DNA from: Lewinellaceae bacterium
Lineage (GTDB): Bacteria > Bacteroidota > Bacteroidia > Chitinophagales > Saprospiraceae
DNA length: 64,000 bases
Assembly: GCA_016716135.1 (NCBI GenBank)
Contig: JADJWX010000010.1
Coordinates: 268,640-332,639 of the forward strand
Direction of reading: 5' to 3'
Made by a program: the position numbers and the translations under genes
The notes under the pieces: model-generated
Told to the model about the DNA's origin: nothing
The model's input: only the letters and a program-made list of their open reading frames with translations
Database searches by the model: none
Part shown: positions 35,097-44,269 of the stretch, piece by piece
Layout: each line of letters starts with the position of its first letter
Position numbering within the stretch: the stretch's first letter is position 1

Positions 35097-38000
35097 ATGA
35101 TTAAGCGTCATTTACTACTTACTGGCCTGCTGACCATGTTGTTAGCCTGGCGCGCCGAAGCGCAGTTCACTCCACAAGGATTTAGTTACCAATGTATTGT
35201 GCGCGACGACAACGGCGCCTCCCTGAATAATCAAACCGTAAGTTTATTGTTTACAATCCGCAGCGGGGCGCCCAATGGCCCTGTTTCATATTCAGAAATG
35301 CAAACTACGTCTACCAATGAATTTGGATTGGTCAATCTGTTCATCGGACAAGGTACGCCGCTGCAAGGGTCATTCACCAGTATCAACTGGGGCGGAAGCG
35401 CCAAGTACCTCACTGTTTCCGTAGAAACCGCACCAAATGTATTTGATGAACTGGGCACTACGCAGTTGATGAGTGTACCCTATGCACTTTATGCCCAAAA
35501 TACTGCTAACAGCGGCGATGATTGGGGCAGTCAAAGCGTGCAAACGTCTCCCGTTTTACAAGGAAACGGCACCGCAGGCAATCCACTTACGCTGGCCCAG
35601 CAGGGCGCTTCGATCGGGCAAATACTCAAATGGAATGGTACGGCCTGGGTACCTCAGCCCGACGAAACAGGGCCGGATGGCACAGTCACCGAGATCATAA
35701 CAGGCGCCGGCCTGACCGGCGGGCCAATCACGACCAGCGGCACTATAAGTTTGGAAAACACTGCGGTTTCTCCTGGGTTATACGGCAGTTCCACGCAAAT
35801 CCCGGTCATTTCGGTGGATGAATATGGCCGTGTAACCGATGTTTTCACCGTTACGCCGCAGCCGGCTTCGGTGGGCATCACGGGCGCTACAGGTATTAAC
35901 GTTGCACAAAACGGTCTCAACTTCACCATTACAAATACCGGTGATACGGACGCAACCGACGACATTACCATCACCAGCCAGGCTGATGGAGACATTTCCG
36001 GGCCATTTTCGAATCTGCAAATAAAGAGCAATGCAGTTTCAAGCCCGGAGATTGCCGACAATGCAATCAATACCTCCGAACTGTCCGATGGCGCAGTGAC
36101 GGCTCCAAAACTAAACAGCATGGGTGCTACGAGCGGGCAGGTACTCAAATGGACGGGCACAACCTGGGCGCCTGCAGCAGATGCTTTGGGATCAACATCA
36201 ATCACGGGAGGCACTGGAATTAACGTCGCCGGTGGCGCCAACAACTTCACCATAACGAATACAGGCGATACCGACCCCAGCGACGATCTCACGAATATCA
36301 GCGTTGCCAATGGCGATATCACCGGACCATTCTCCAACCTGCAAATCAAGCCCGATGTAGTTGGCACAACGGAATTGGCAAGTAATGCCGTGGCCACCGT
36401 CAAGATCGCGCCGGAAGCTGTGACCGGTGAAAAGATTGCGCAAATGAATGCCGCCAATGGTCAGGTGCTCAAATGGAATGGCTCCACCTGGGCGCCAGCG
36501 CCGGACAACCTGGGTACCGTCACCATCACTGGTGGTGTAGGAATCGACGTTATTGCCGCGGGTAATAATTATACGATTGCCAATAATGGTGACATTAATC
36601 CTTTTGACGATGTTACAGTGAACAGTACCGCCGGCGGCGACTTGACCGGCACATTCGATAATCTTCAGATCAAGCAAGCCGTTGTGACCAATTTCGAATT
36701 GGCTACCAATTCGGTATCGACGATAAAAATTCAGGATGAAGCCGTTACAGGTGATAAGATCGGACAAATGAATGCCCTGAACGGCCACGTCCTGAAATGG
36801 AACGGTACGACATGGGCGCCGGCAATCGATAATGCCGGAGACAACTGGGGCAGCCAAACCGTATCCGTCTTACCGTCGATCTCCGGAAACGGAACGCTTG
36901 CGAACCCCCTGACGCTCGCGCAGCAAAACGCAACCACTGGCCAGGTGCTCAAATGGAATGGCGCTGCCTGGACGCCGGCAGCCGACAACGACTCCGGCGG
37001 TGACGACTGGGGCGCTCAAGCCGCAGTAACATCGATCGAACTGGAAGGTGACGGCACCGGCGGTAATCCGCTCCGGCTGGCCGATAACAGCGCTGCCATC
37101 GGGCAGGTACTGAAGTTTGACGGCAGCTTGTGGCTGCCTGCTGATGATGCCGGTGGCGACGACTGGGGCACGCAATCGGCGCTGGTCAATTCCACCCTGA
37201 CCGGAAACGGCACGACCGGCAGCGAACTGGGTATCGCCCAGCAGGGGGCCGGCCTTGGCCAGGTACTGAAATGGAACGGTGCGACCTGGGCGCCGGCAGC
37301 CGACAACGACTCCGGCGGTGACGACTGGGGCACCCAGACTGCATTCACTTCGCTCGAACTGGAAGGCAACGGCACCAGCGGCAATCCGCTCCGGCTGGCT
37401 GATAACAGCGCCGCCATCGGGCAGGTACTGAAATTTAATGGAACACTTTGGCTGCCGGGCGATGATAATGATTCCGGCGCCGACGACTGGGGCACGCAAT
37501 CGGCGCTGGTCAATTCCACCCTGACCGGAAACGGCACGACCGGCAGCGAACTGGGTATCGCCCAGCAGGGAGCCGGCCTTGGCCAGGTGCTGAAATGGAA
37601 TGGCACGACCTGGGCGCCGGCAGCCGACAACGACTCCGGCGGTGATGATTGGGGTACCCAGACTGCGTTCACTTCCCTCGAATTAGACGGCAATGGCACA
37701 TCGGGCGACCCGCTCCGGCTGGCCGACAACAGCGCCAATATCGGTCAGGTACTCAAGTTTGACGGTACACTCTGGTTGCCGGCAGACGATGAAGGTGACG
37801 ATTGGGGCGCGCAAGCTGCAGTAACGGATGCTACGATTAAGGGCGACGGTTCGGCAGGCAATGCCTTGGGATTGGCAGACCAAAGTGCTTTGATCGGGCA
37901 GGTATTGAAATTTAACGGCACAACCTGGGTTCCTTCGGATGATAATACCGGCACTGGCCCTTCAGATAACTGGGGTACACAAGTGGCTTTGACAAATGCA

Positions 38001-39512
38001 ACGCTGGAGGGTAATGGAACTGTGGGCGATCCGTTAGGCCTTTCACAACAAGGCGCCGGTGTAGATCAGGTTTTGAAATGGAACGGCACGACATGGGCAC
38101 CTGCAGATGATTTGTCTGACCTCAATACTTATGCAGCTGGTTCGGGCATTGACATTACCGGTTCGGCGCCAAATTTTGTGATTGAAAATACCGGTGACCT
38201 TGATGCTACAAATGAACTCCAGACTATTTCGCTGACTGGCGACGAGTTGACATTGTCGAACGGCGGCGGCACGGTGAATTTACCGCCTTCCAATAACTAC
38301 ACAGCCGGCAACGGTATTGACATTTCGGGTACGGCACCCAATTTCACCATTGAAAATACGGGAGACGCCGACGCTGATCCGGCCAATGAATTGCAAACCA
38401 TTGGTTTGTCTGGCAATGAACTGACATTATCGAACGGCGGCGGCACGGTTATCCTTCCTGCAGCAAACAACTATGCTGCGGGAACCGGCATAAACATTGC
38501 CGGGACAGCACCGAACTATACCATTGAAAACACGGGGGATGCAGATGCCGACCCGGCTAACGAATTGCAAAACCTGACATTGAATGGCAATATTTTAAAA
38601 ATTACGGGGACCAATAGTTCAGTGGATTTTGACACACTTATCACTGCGGCCGGCATTGGTCTTTGGCAAGGCATTGGCAACAACATCCGGAACGGGAACA
38701 GCGGAAATGTAGGCATAGGCCTGGATACGCCTTTGGCACAACTTCATATAATGGGCGATCAGAATGCGCTGTTTCTGGAAGGTGCCGAACCCACATTGAG
38801 TTTCACGAAAGGAGGAACACCTCTTGCTTCATTGAGCCATTCACCTGGCAGTTATTTGATGGAAAGTCTTGATTCATCGGCAATTATTCTGTCCACTTCA
38901 GGCGGCAAAGCCCTCGTTGTAGATGGGATTTCAGGTAATGTCGGCATCGGAGACGCCAATTCCGGTATTGCCCGGCTGAAAGTCAAACAAACCGATTTGT
39001 CGGGCGGCTTGATGATTGAAAATGCCCTGGGAGGTTTTTGGGAATTTCGCTCAAACGCTGCGACAGGCGGATTGATCCTGTTCAACAATACCTTGGGGCA
39101 GGTGCCTGCCGGTTTTTTTGCGCCGAACGGCGTTTACACCCCCTCCGATCGTCGGTTGAAAAAAGATGTTGCCGGACTTTCCGCCGTTTTGGACAAAATA
39201 ATCCGGCTTGAGCCAGTGCGGTATCACTACAATCCGGAGTCGGCCGAAAGCAAGACCTCCCTGGGATTTATTGCTCAGGATGTGGAAGCAATTTTTCCGG
39301 AGTTGGTCGGAACCAGCACAGGAGACGATGGTATTCAATATCTGGCATTGAATTATGCCGGATTTAGTGTTTTAGCCATCAAAGCCATTCAGGAACAACA
39401 AAAACAAATTGAGGCCCTCGAAGGGAGAAACGCTGCCATGTTAAGCCAACTAAATGCACTGGAAGCGCGTGTCCAACGTATAGAACAAGCCGGTGCGCGG
39501 GCGGAAAAATAG
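35097..39512 (+). CDS. giant repetitive fibre protein with S74 intramolecular chaperone end
   Basis: 1471 residues. A signal peptide ends AEAQ at about 23. Residues 24-135 are a beta-sandwich-like head (FSYQCIVRDDNGASLNNQTV). Residues ~140-1010 hold twelve modules marked by GQVLKWNGTTWAPA-type lines. Residues ~1010-1175 hold three NELQ-x-(I/L)-x-L-x-GN(E/I)L repeats, followed by a Gly-rich stalk. The end is a peptidase S74 / tail-fibre chaperone domain from about 1345, with PSDRRLKKDV (Ser1350 and Lys1355, the self-cleavage dyad), GFIAQDVEAIFPEL and a coiled coil. Such domains trimerise and release themselves. No phage genes are nearby, so this is more likely a trimeric surface fibre than a prophage remnant. 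Confidence 0.85.
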   Translation: MIKRHLLLTGLLTMLLAWRAEAQFTPQGFSYQCIVRDDNGASLNNQTVSLLFTIRSGAPNGPVSYSEMQTTSTNEFGLVNLFIGQGTPLQGSFTSINWGGSAKYLTVSVETAPNVFDELGTTQLMSVPYALYAQNTANSGDDWGSQSVQTSPVLQGNGTAGNPLTLAQQGASIGQILKWNGTAWVPQPDETGPDGTVTEIITGAGLTGGPITTSGTISLENTAVSPGLYGSSTQIPVISVDEYGRVTDVFTVTPQPASVGITGATGINVAQNGLNFTITNTGDTDATDDITITSQADGDISGPFSNLQIKSNAVSSPEIADNAINTSELSDGAVTAPKLNSMGATSGQVLKWTGTTWAPAADALGSTSITGGTGINVAGGANNFTITNTGDTDPSDDLTNISVANGDITGPFSNLQIKPDVVGTTELASNAVATVKIAPEAVTGEKIAQMNAANGQVLKWNGSTWAPAPDNLGTVTITGGVGIDVIAAGNNYTIANNGDINPFDDVTVNSTAGGDLTGTFDNLQIKQAVVTNFELATNSVSTIKIQDEAVTGDKIGQMNALNGHVLKWNGTTWAPAIDNAGDNWGSQTVSVLPSISGNGTLANPLTLAQQNATTGQVLKWNGAAWTPAADNDSGGDDWGAQAAVTSIELEGDGTGGNPLRLADNSAAIGQVLKFDGSLWLPADDAGGDDWGTQSALVNSTLTGNGTTGSELGIAQQGAGLGQVLKWNGATWAPAADNDSGGDDWGTQTAFTSLELEGNGTSGNPLRLADNSAAIGQVLKFNGTLWLPGDDNDSGADDWGTQSALVNSTLTGNGTTGSELGIAQQGAGLGQVLKWNGTTWAPAADNDSGGDDWGTQTAFTSLELDGNGTSGDPLRLADNSANIGQVLKFDGTLWLPADDEGDDWGAQAAVTDATIKGDGSAGNALGLADQSALIGQVLKFNGTTWVPSDDNTGTGPSDNWGTQVALTNATLEGNGTVGDPLGLSQQGAGVDQVLKWNGTTWAPADDLSDLNTYAAGSGIDITGSAPNFVIENTGDLDATNELQTISLTGDELTLSNGGGTVNLPPSNNYTAGNGIDISGTAPNFTIENTGDADADPANELQTIGLSGNELTLSNGGGTVILPAANNYAAGTGINIAGTAPNYTIENTGDADADPANELQNLTLNGNILKITGTNSSVDFDTLITAAGIGLWQGIGNNIRNGNSGNVGIGLDTPLAQLHIMGDQNALFLEGAEPTLSFTKGGTPLASLSHSPGSYLMESLDSSAIILSTSGGKALVVDGISGNVGIGDANSGIARLKVKQTDLSGGLMIENALGGFWEFRSNAATGGLILFNNTLGQVPAGFFAPNGVYTPSDRRLKKDVAGLSAVLDKIIRLEPVRYHYNPESAESKTSLGFIAQDVEAIFPELVGTSTGDDGIQYLALNYAGFSVLAIKAIQEQQKQIEALEGRNAAMLSQLNALEARVQRIEQAGARAEK
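35515..38110 (+). repeat. tandem protein-repeat region of the fibre gene
   Basis: Twelve modules of mostly 48-70 codons, each with an (N/S)DDWG(T/A)Q strand, a GNGT-x-G-(N/S)-x-L segment, and GQVLK(W/F)-x-G-x-x-W-x-P. The DNA between modules is similar but not identical, except in the 324-bp pair given separately. Confidence 0.85.
37158..37800 (+). repeat. two tandem near-identical 324-bp units
   Basis: The unit 37158-37481 is repeated at 37482-37800 with only a few base changes, beginning GACGACTGGGGCACGCAATC in both. The unit is two modules (108 codons). The similarity is high enough for a recent duplication or ongoing gene conversion. Confidence 0.85.
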
Positions 39513-39550
39513 ATTTTCGAAAACAGGAATCATCCCGAGTTTTAAAACAA

Positions 39551-39590
39551 CCTTGGAGCGATCAACTAGTTGATCACTCCAAGGTCTTTT
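39551..39590 (+). terminator. rho-independent terminator after the fibre gene
   Basis: A near-perfect palindrome of 34 bp: CCTTGGAG, one mismatch, GATCAACTAGTTGATC, one mismatch, CTCCAAGG (39551-39584), followed by TCTTTT. It lies 39 bp after the fibre gene stop. Confidence 0.85.
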
Positions 39591-39655
39591 CCACAAAAAA
39601 ATTGGGGTGAATCCTGTTTTTAAATGATCGTTTTTAAAACAATCGACAACCCGGA

Positions 39656-40744
39656 ATGCGCCAGAATCTCGCCCACTGTTTTTTCACTTTTTTTATTCTG
39701 CTTTCAGTCGGTTCAAGCCAGGCTTTCGGGCAGGTCTATTTTTTACGCGATACCTTTTGCTCCAACCAGATACTTATTGTCAACAACCACTTGTACAGCA
39801 TAGACAATCCAACGGGCACAGAAATCTTGCCGGGTGCTGCTGTCAATGGGGCCGACAGCATTATTGAGGTTCGTCTGGTTTTCTTTCAGCCGGCAGTGGT
39901 TTTGCTGGATCAGGTGCTGTGTGGCGCCGATACACTTTGGGTGAACAATGTTCCATACCATGCAGGGTTTACGATCGGGCAGGAAGTTATTGAAGGCGGT
40001 GCGGCAAATGGTTGTGACAGCATTATTCAGATTCAACTCACTGCCGGCCTTGCCCCGCAAGTTGACATCGTTGATACACTTTGTCCGGGTGCATTTATAA
40101 CTGTGAACGGCCGGCGCTATGACCAGGATAATCCTTCGGGCTTCGAAATATTTCCCGGTGCAACGGCTCTTGGCTGCGACTCGGTGTTGCACATTGATCT
40201 TTTTTTTAGCGATCACACCTTATCGTTGGGAGAGGACTTGACAATTGAGTCCGGAGACACGGTTTGCATTGCACCGGCGTTAAATTTTATTCCATCGTCG
40301 CTGGTATGGTCCACTCCCCTACCCTGCAATACGCTGGATTGCTTTCCGGTTTGTCAGCCGTTTAATTCCAGCACCAATCTGGGCCTTATGGCAATCGACT
40401 CGGCTGGCTGTGTGTTCGACGATAATCTTGTAATAACTGTTGTAAAAGCGACGCCGATATATGCCCCAACGGTTTTCAGTCCCAATGCCGGTTTCCCAAA
40501 CAACCGGTTTTTTATAAGTGCCAAGGATGGGATTACGGTTTTCAAAACGTTCCAAATTACGAATCGTTGGGGTGAACTTGTTTTCAGACAAGAAAACCTG
40601 ATGCCGGATAACCCCGCTCAGGGCTGGGATGGAATCTGGAACGGGAAGCAGGCGCCTCCGGGGGTATACGTTTTTTGGACCGAAGCCACCTGGGCTGATG
40701 GAACCAGCGAAGTTTTCAGTGGATCTTTTATGCTTTTCAGATAG
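39656..40744 (+). CDS. secreted protein with gliding-type (T9SS type B) C-terminal domain
   Basis: 362 residues. The signal peptide ends SQAFGQ near residue 26. Residues ~27-205 are three repeats of about 60 residues, each with a Cys early (FCSNQ, LCGAD, LCPGA), VNN or VNG followed by Tyr, and a final G-C/A-DSI(I/V) strand. A Cys-rich loop CNTLDCFPVC follows. The last ~95 residues are the gliding motility-associated CHU-C domain: APTVFSPNAGFPNNRFFI, ITNRWGELVF, GWDGIWNGKQAPPGVYVFW. This predicts export by T9SS and surface attachment. It probably has its own promoter, since a terminator precedes it. Confidence 0.83.
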   Translation: MRQNLAHCFFTFFILLSVGSSQAFGQVYFLRDTFCSNQILIVNNHLYSIDNPTGTEILPGAAVNGADSIIEVRLVFFQPAVVLLDQVLCGADTLWVNNVPYHAGFTIGQEVIEGGAANGCDSIIQIQLTAGLAPQVDIVDTLCPGAFITVNGRRYDQDNPSGFEIFPGATALGCDSVLHIDLFFSDHTLSLGEDLTIESGDTVCIAPALNFIPSSLVWSTPLPCNTLDCFPVCQPFNSSTNLGLMAIDSAGCVFDDNLVITVVKATPIYAPTVFSPNAGFPNNRFFISAKDGITVFKTFQITNRWGELVFRQENLMPDNPAQGWDGIWNGKQAPPGVYVFWTEATWADGTSEVFSGSFMLFR

Positions 40745-40751
40745 TATGGCG

Positions 40752-40932
40752 GTTTAAAAAAAAGGCTGTCTCATAAGTACTTCTAAGTATTCACCCGCCG
40801 TAGATTATTACTTAAACACATAGGCTCATAGAACACAGAGAAATATTCTTTGTGTTCTATGAGCCTATGTGTTTAAAAATTGGGAAGATATCTTTTGTAC
40901 ACTAACTTATGAGACAACCTCTTTTTTTAAAC
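40752..40932. mobile_element. MITE-like nested palindrome (non-coding)
   Basis: The outer inverted repeats of about 27 bp are 40752-40778 (GTTTAA, A-run, GGCTGTCTCATAAGT) and 40905-40932 (ACTTATGAGACA, ACCTC, T-run, AAAC), differing by one base and one indel. Inside is a second, perfect 26-bp inverted repeat (40812-40837 with 40851-40876) around a short loop. No ORF lies within. The outer end GGCTGTCTCATAAGT resembles transposon terminal repeats, so a small non-autonomous element is plausible. It could also serve as terminator for the two convergent genes. I found no second copy in the window. Confidence 0.55.
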
Positions 40933-40957
40933 CCGGGGTGCCTTCATGCCCACAGTG

Positions 40958-43000
40958 TTAATTATTATCTTCATCCGGTTGAACTTCCTCTTCAATGGTT
41001 ATGCTCGTGGGACCGGCAATGATTTTAAATTCGGTCCGGCGATTAAACCGATGCTCTTCATCCGGGCATTCGACGCCGTTTTTACAACGGTTGAGAATGA
41101 ACTTTTCACCATTTCCTACGGCTACGATCCGGTCTGCTACAATGCCTTTTGCTACCATCCAGGCTTTGGCGCTATCGGCCCGGCGCTGGGATAGTTTTTC
41201 GTTATAGTCATCCCGACCCTGTGCATCGGTATGCGAGGAAAGTTCGATTTTCATATCCGGGTACTGATTCATCAGATTTACAAGGAACTGGAGATCTTTT
41301 TCTGCATCCGGAAGGATATCTGCCTTGTCAAAATCATAATAAATACTGCTCAACCGGATCGGCTCATCGCGTTTAACGACACGTGGTTTGGGCGCTCGTT
41401 TTAGGCGCAGGGTCATTTTCTTTTCTACCGTTGTAGTTTTCTTGACGCCGGTAGTATTAAACGTCAGGGTATCCGGCTGATATCCTTCCCGTTCGGCAAT
41501 AACCATGTACGACTTGTCGGGCAGGAGGGTAAAACCAAAGTCATTGGCCGATGAATTTGTTTTTGAATCGACATTCAACGGGTCACGGTCGGTGACATCA
41601 ATGATCTGAACGGTACAGCCGGTGAGCGGCGGGTTGGTTTTTTCACCTTTGCGCCGCACTCTGAAGGTAGTTGCCATCAATTCAACTTTGATGCGTTCAA
41701 TTTCCCAGTTATAAATATCGTCGCAACAAGTTTTGCTCTTCAGGTTGTTTGGCCCGGGCCGGTTACTGACCAGGAATCCGGACATGCCGTCTGCGCTCCG
41801 GGTGTAATATTGGTCGTCGAGGCTGGTGTTGATGCCTGCCGGAAGCGGTTGTGCTTTGCTCCAAACCGATCCGTTCCACTGACTCTGGAAGACATCCAGG
41901 CCACCGATTGACGGGTGCCCGTTGCTGCTGAAGTATAACTTGCCATCCTGGTAAAACGGGCTGGCTTCCTCTCCGGGGGTATTGATCACTTCTCCCAGAT
42001 TTACCGGCAAACCAAATACCCCGTCGGATTTTTTTGGCGCGTAGTAGATATCAAATCCGCCTTTGCCGCCGGGCAGGTTGGCAACAAAAAACAAGACTTT
42101 TTCACCAAAAAGCTCGCCCTCACAGGGATGTTTTGCAATGTAATCGCCATTTACCCCGGCGACTTCATTTGCGGCGCCCCAACCGTCCGCTCCTTTCCGG
42201 GCAAAGAAAATTTTGCTTTCTTTTACATAATTATTTTCCATTTGGACACGCGTGAAATACATCGTCGCGCCATCCGGAGTTATGCTCACGTTGCCCTGGT
42301 GCCAGTCTTCCCGGTTGATTTGCGTGCCCAGCGGAACAGGTTCACCAAATTCGGCTGACTGCCCTCCGGCTGGTGTTGCCGTGTAGATTTTGGAAAACCA
42401 ATCGCCCTCTTTTCCATCCAGCACAATCACTTCTTTGGATGCCAGGGAGGAAAAATATAGTTCGCCACCGCTGTAAGAGGGCGATGCTTCCGTTTGCGGG
42501 CTATTGGTTTTTTTGCCAAGGTTGTTCACCATCAGGTTTTCAGGCTGTTTGGCTTTCCTGCCGAGTTTGCAACCTTCAATTTCATTTTTGCTGGCAGCAA
42601 TTCTTTCGGGATCAGCGCCTTCGGCAATGTACAAATTGAACATATCCTCCGCGTCGGCGTACTTCCCGTTATGCTTAAGCGTCATCGCATACCAATATTT
42701 CAACTCGGTAAACTCATTTTTACGGTCGCGCACCACAATTCTGCCGAGGAGGCGCTCTGCCCGGTTGTAGTCGCGCAACTCATAGTTGAGCATGGCAATT
42801 TTGACGTTATGCGAGCGATCTTTGGTTTCTTTATATAGGTCTTCATAATACTCCAAGGCCGCGTAGGGGTTGCCGGTATCTTCAGCCTCTTTGGCTGATT
42901 TGAGCATGGCATCCGGCGTAGAGCGGTTTAGCGGTTGTGCAATCAGGTCAGCCCCGGAAATCAGCAATGCCCCCAGTAAAAATTTGATACAGGTTTTCAT
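40958..43000 (-). CDS. OmpA-family protein with TPR and PD40-type propeller (T9SS/gliding associated)
   Basis: 680 residues. The signal peptide ends DLIAQ. Residues ~28-150 are TPR-like helices (YAALEYYEDLYKETKDRSHN, AERLLGRIVVRDRKN). Residues ~165-400 form a WD40/PD40-like propeller with repeated ASPSYSGGELYFSS, VSITPDGATMYFT and ASPFYQDGKLYFSSNG. A carboxypeptidase-regulatory-like segment follows near 445-525. The C-terminal OmpA domain (~550-665) has IYYDFDKADILPDAEKDL, SSHTDAQGRDDYNEKLSQRR and RFNRRTEF, binding peptidoglycan. This layout matches PorE-like partners of the PorP/SprF protein encoded just upstream. The pair is predicted to support T9SS or gliding. Confidence 0.9.
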   Translation of the reverse strand: MKTCIKFLLGALLISGADLIAQPLNRSTPDAMLKSAKEAEDTGNPYAALEYYEDLYKETKDRSHNVKIAMLNYELRDYNRAERLLGRIVVRDRKNEFTELKYWYAMTLKHNGKYADAEDMFNLYIAEGADPERIAASKNEIEGCKLGRKAKQPENLMVNNLGKKTNSPQTEASPSYSGGELYFSSLASKEVIVLDGKEGDWFSKIYTATPAGGQSAEFGEPVPLGTQINREDWHQGNVSITPDGATMYFTRVQMENNYVKESKIFFARKGADGWGAANEVAGVNGDYIAKHPCEGELFGEKVLFFVANLPGGKGGFDIYYAPKKSDGVFGLPVNLGEVINTPGEEASPFYQDGKLYFSSNGHPSIGGLDVFQSQWNGSVWSKAQPLPAGINTSLDDQYYTRSADGMSGFLVSNRPGPNNLKSKTCCDDIYNWEIERIKVELMATTFRVRRKGEKTNPPLTGCTVQIIDVTDRDPLNVDSKTNSSANDFGFTLLPDKSYMVIAEREGYQPDTLTFNTTGVKKTTTVEKKMTLRLKRAPKPRVVKRDEPIRLSSIYYDFDKADILPDAEKDLQFLVNLMNQYPDMKIELSSHTDAQGRDDYNEKLSQRRADSAKAWMVAKGIVADRIVAVGNGEKFILNRCKNGVECPDEEHRFNRRTEFKIIAGPTSITIEEEVQPDEDNN

Positions 43001-43014
43001 ATTTATAAAATTGA

Positions 43015-43054
43015 AGCGGAGCGCTGCCAGGGTTAATCCCGGCTTCGCACCGCT
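43015..43054 (-). promoter_or_regulatory. intergenic hairpin between porP/sprF-like and ompA-like genes
   Basis: AGCGG at 43015-43019 pairs with CCGCT at 43050-43054, with inner GCG/CGC and GCC/GGC pairing broken by small mismatches. It lies in the 73-bp gap of a two-gene operon. It may act as a processing stem or partial terminator that adjusts the ratio of the two products; this is inference. Confidence 0.4.
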
Positions 43055-43073
43055 GTAGGTTCTTGAATCTAGC

Positions 43074-44144
43074 TTAAAAACGCGGGCAAAGCACTTTGGG
43101 CTTTACCACGGCAGGTTTGTAAATCTTAATGATATAGTTTGCTGCAATTTCAAATCCGCCGCGATAATTGCTCGCCGTGCGCAAACTGGACGTGTTGATA
43201 TCATAGGCAAGGCCAACAGTCAGGTTTTTCACTTTCATACCGACCAATACGTTGATGGCGTCGCTCAGCCGGTAACCGAGGCCCATATTCAGGGTAATGT
43301 CTTTTTCTTCATTGAACAGGTAGCCTGCCAGACCTTGGACCATGATTTCGTCATTGCCTTCCATGGTTTGAAAAATAAAACTGGGGCTCAGGCTCCATTT
43401 ATCGGTCAATTCCATGTTAAACTGGCCGTGCGCGGTGGCACGGCGGGGTATTTTAGAGACGCCCTGCTGCGGAGTGCCTGTGCCACCCCCGCTGCTGCCG
43501 GTACTGATCAGGGAGTAATTGGGTTTAAACATATGGTACATGGAAAACCCGATGTTAAAATCCATCGTTTTGTTCAGGCGGGAAGAAAATACTATACCCA
43601 GGTCGATATCCGTATATTTTGCATTGCCCAGAATGCGGTTAAAATCAGCGCTATTGCCCTGCGTATAGGTACCATCGGTATTAAACCCGTCGGCAAACTG
43701 AAGGGCGTTTTCATCTACTTTGCGTTGTTCGCCACCGTAATGGCCACCAATGGAAAGTACGGAATTCCCTTTTTTATCCAGTCCAAGATGGTACACTGCG
43801 CCGAGTTTACCGGCACTGTGCGTAAGGCCTCCTGTACCAACTTTATCCTGGTATGCCATAAAGCCTACCCCGACCCAGTCGCGTTTGCGAAAGCCCTGAA
43901 TAATGGGCGCATCTATCCATACACTGGGAGTGCTATACGGCCTGGTCTTCGGGTTGTTGATGACGCTCGACCACTGACTGCGGTAAATACCGCCGATGCG
44001 TGCCGTACCCTCAAACTTGCCGGTCAGCGCCGGGTTGAGGGTCATTGGCGACATATAATATTGGGTAAAGTGGATATCCTGTGCCCGCAGAGCGCTTCCA
44101 AGGAACAAGACGAATAATAGGAAGAGTAGTTTTTTGCTGCGCAT
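43074..44144 (-). CDS. PorP/SprF family type IX secretion membrane protein
   Basis: 356 residues. The signal peptide ends SALRAQ. The mature start DIHFTQYYMSPMTLNPALTG is the PorP/SprF signature. The remainder is an outer-membrane beta barrel with alternating strands (GIYRSQWSSV, GVGFMAYQDKVGTGG, GLAYDINTSSL), and a Pro-Lys-Cys tail. Family members act with T9SS components and gliding adhesins. The OmpA-type gene follows 73 bp downstream on the same strand, the usual arrangement. Confidence 0.9.
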   Translation of the reverse strand: MRSKKLLFLLFVLFLGSALRAQDIHFTQYYMSPMTLNPALTGKFEGTARIGGIYRSQWSSVINNPKTRPYSTPSVWIDAPIIQGFRKRDWVGVGFMAYQDKVGTGGLTHSAGKLGAVYHLGLDKKGNSVLSIGGHYGGEQRKVDENALQFADGFNTDGTYTQGNSADFNRILGNAKYTDIDLGIVFSSRLNKTMDFNIGFSMYHMFKPNYSLISTGSSGGGTGTPQQGVSKIPRRATAHGQFNMELTDKWSLSPSFIFQTMEGNDEIMVQGLAGYLFNEEKDITLNMGLGYRLSDAINVLVGMKVKNLTVGLAYDINTSSLRTASNYRGGFEIAANYIIKIYKPAVVKPKVLCPRF

Positions 44145-44269
44145 AAATTATCGTTTTGGTAAAACCGGATTAAGGTTGTTAACTGCCGCGAAAAATAGAG
44201 TAAAATTGGCAAACGCGTCCAACACGGCCCGGTTGATTTTGTTAAAAAAGGCTTTTTGGAAAGTCAAGG

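Noticed and set aside
35654..37954. Long antisense reading frames opposite the fibre gene (e.g. 35654-36457, 37016-37738 on the - strand)
   Set aside because: They arise because the repeated sense codons lack stop triplets in other frames. They have no family motifs, and their repeats mirror the fibre modules.
35097..40744. Prophage region, based on the S74 tail-fibre chaperone domain
   Set aside because: No capsid, portal, terminase, integrase or lysis genes are nearby; the neighbours are T9SS cargo and envelope genes, and the protein has a signal peptide.
40741..40957. CRISPR array, because of repeated short motifs and palindromes
   Set aside because: There are inverted, not direct, repeats and no regular spacers.
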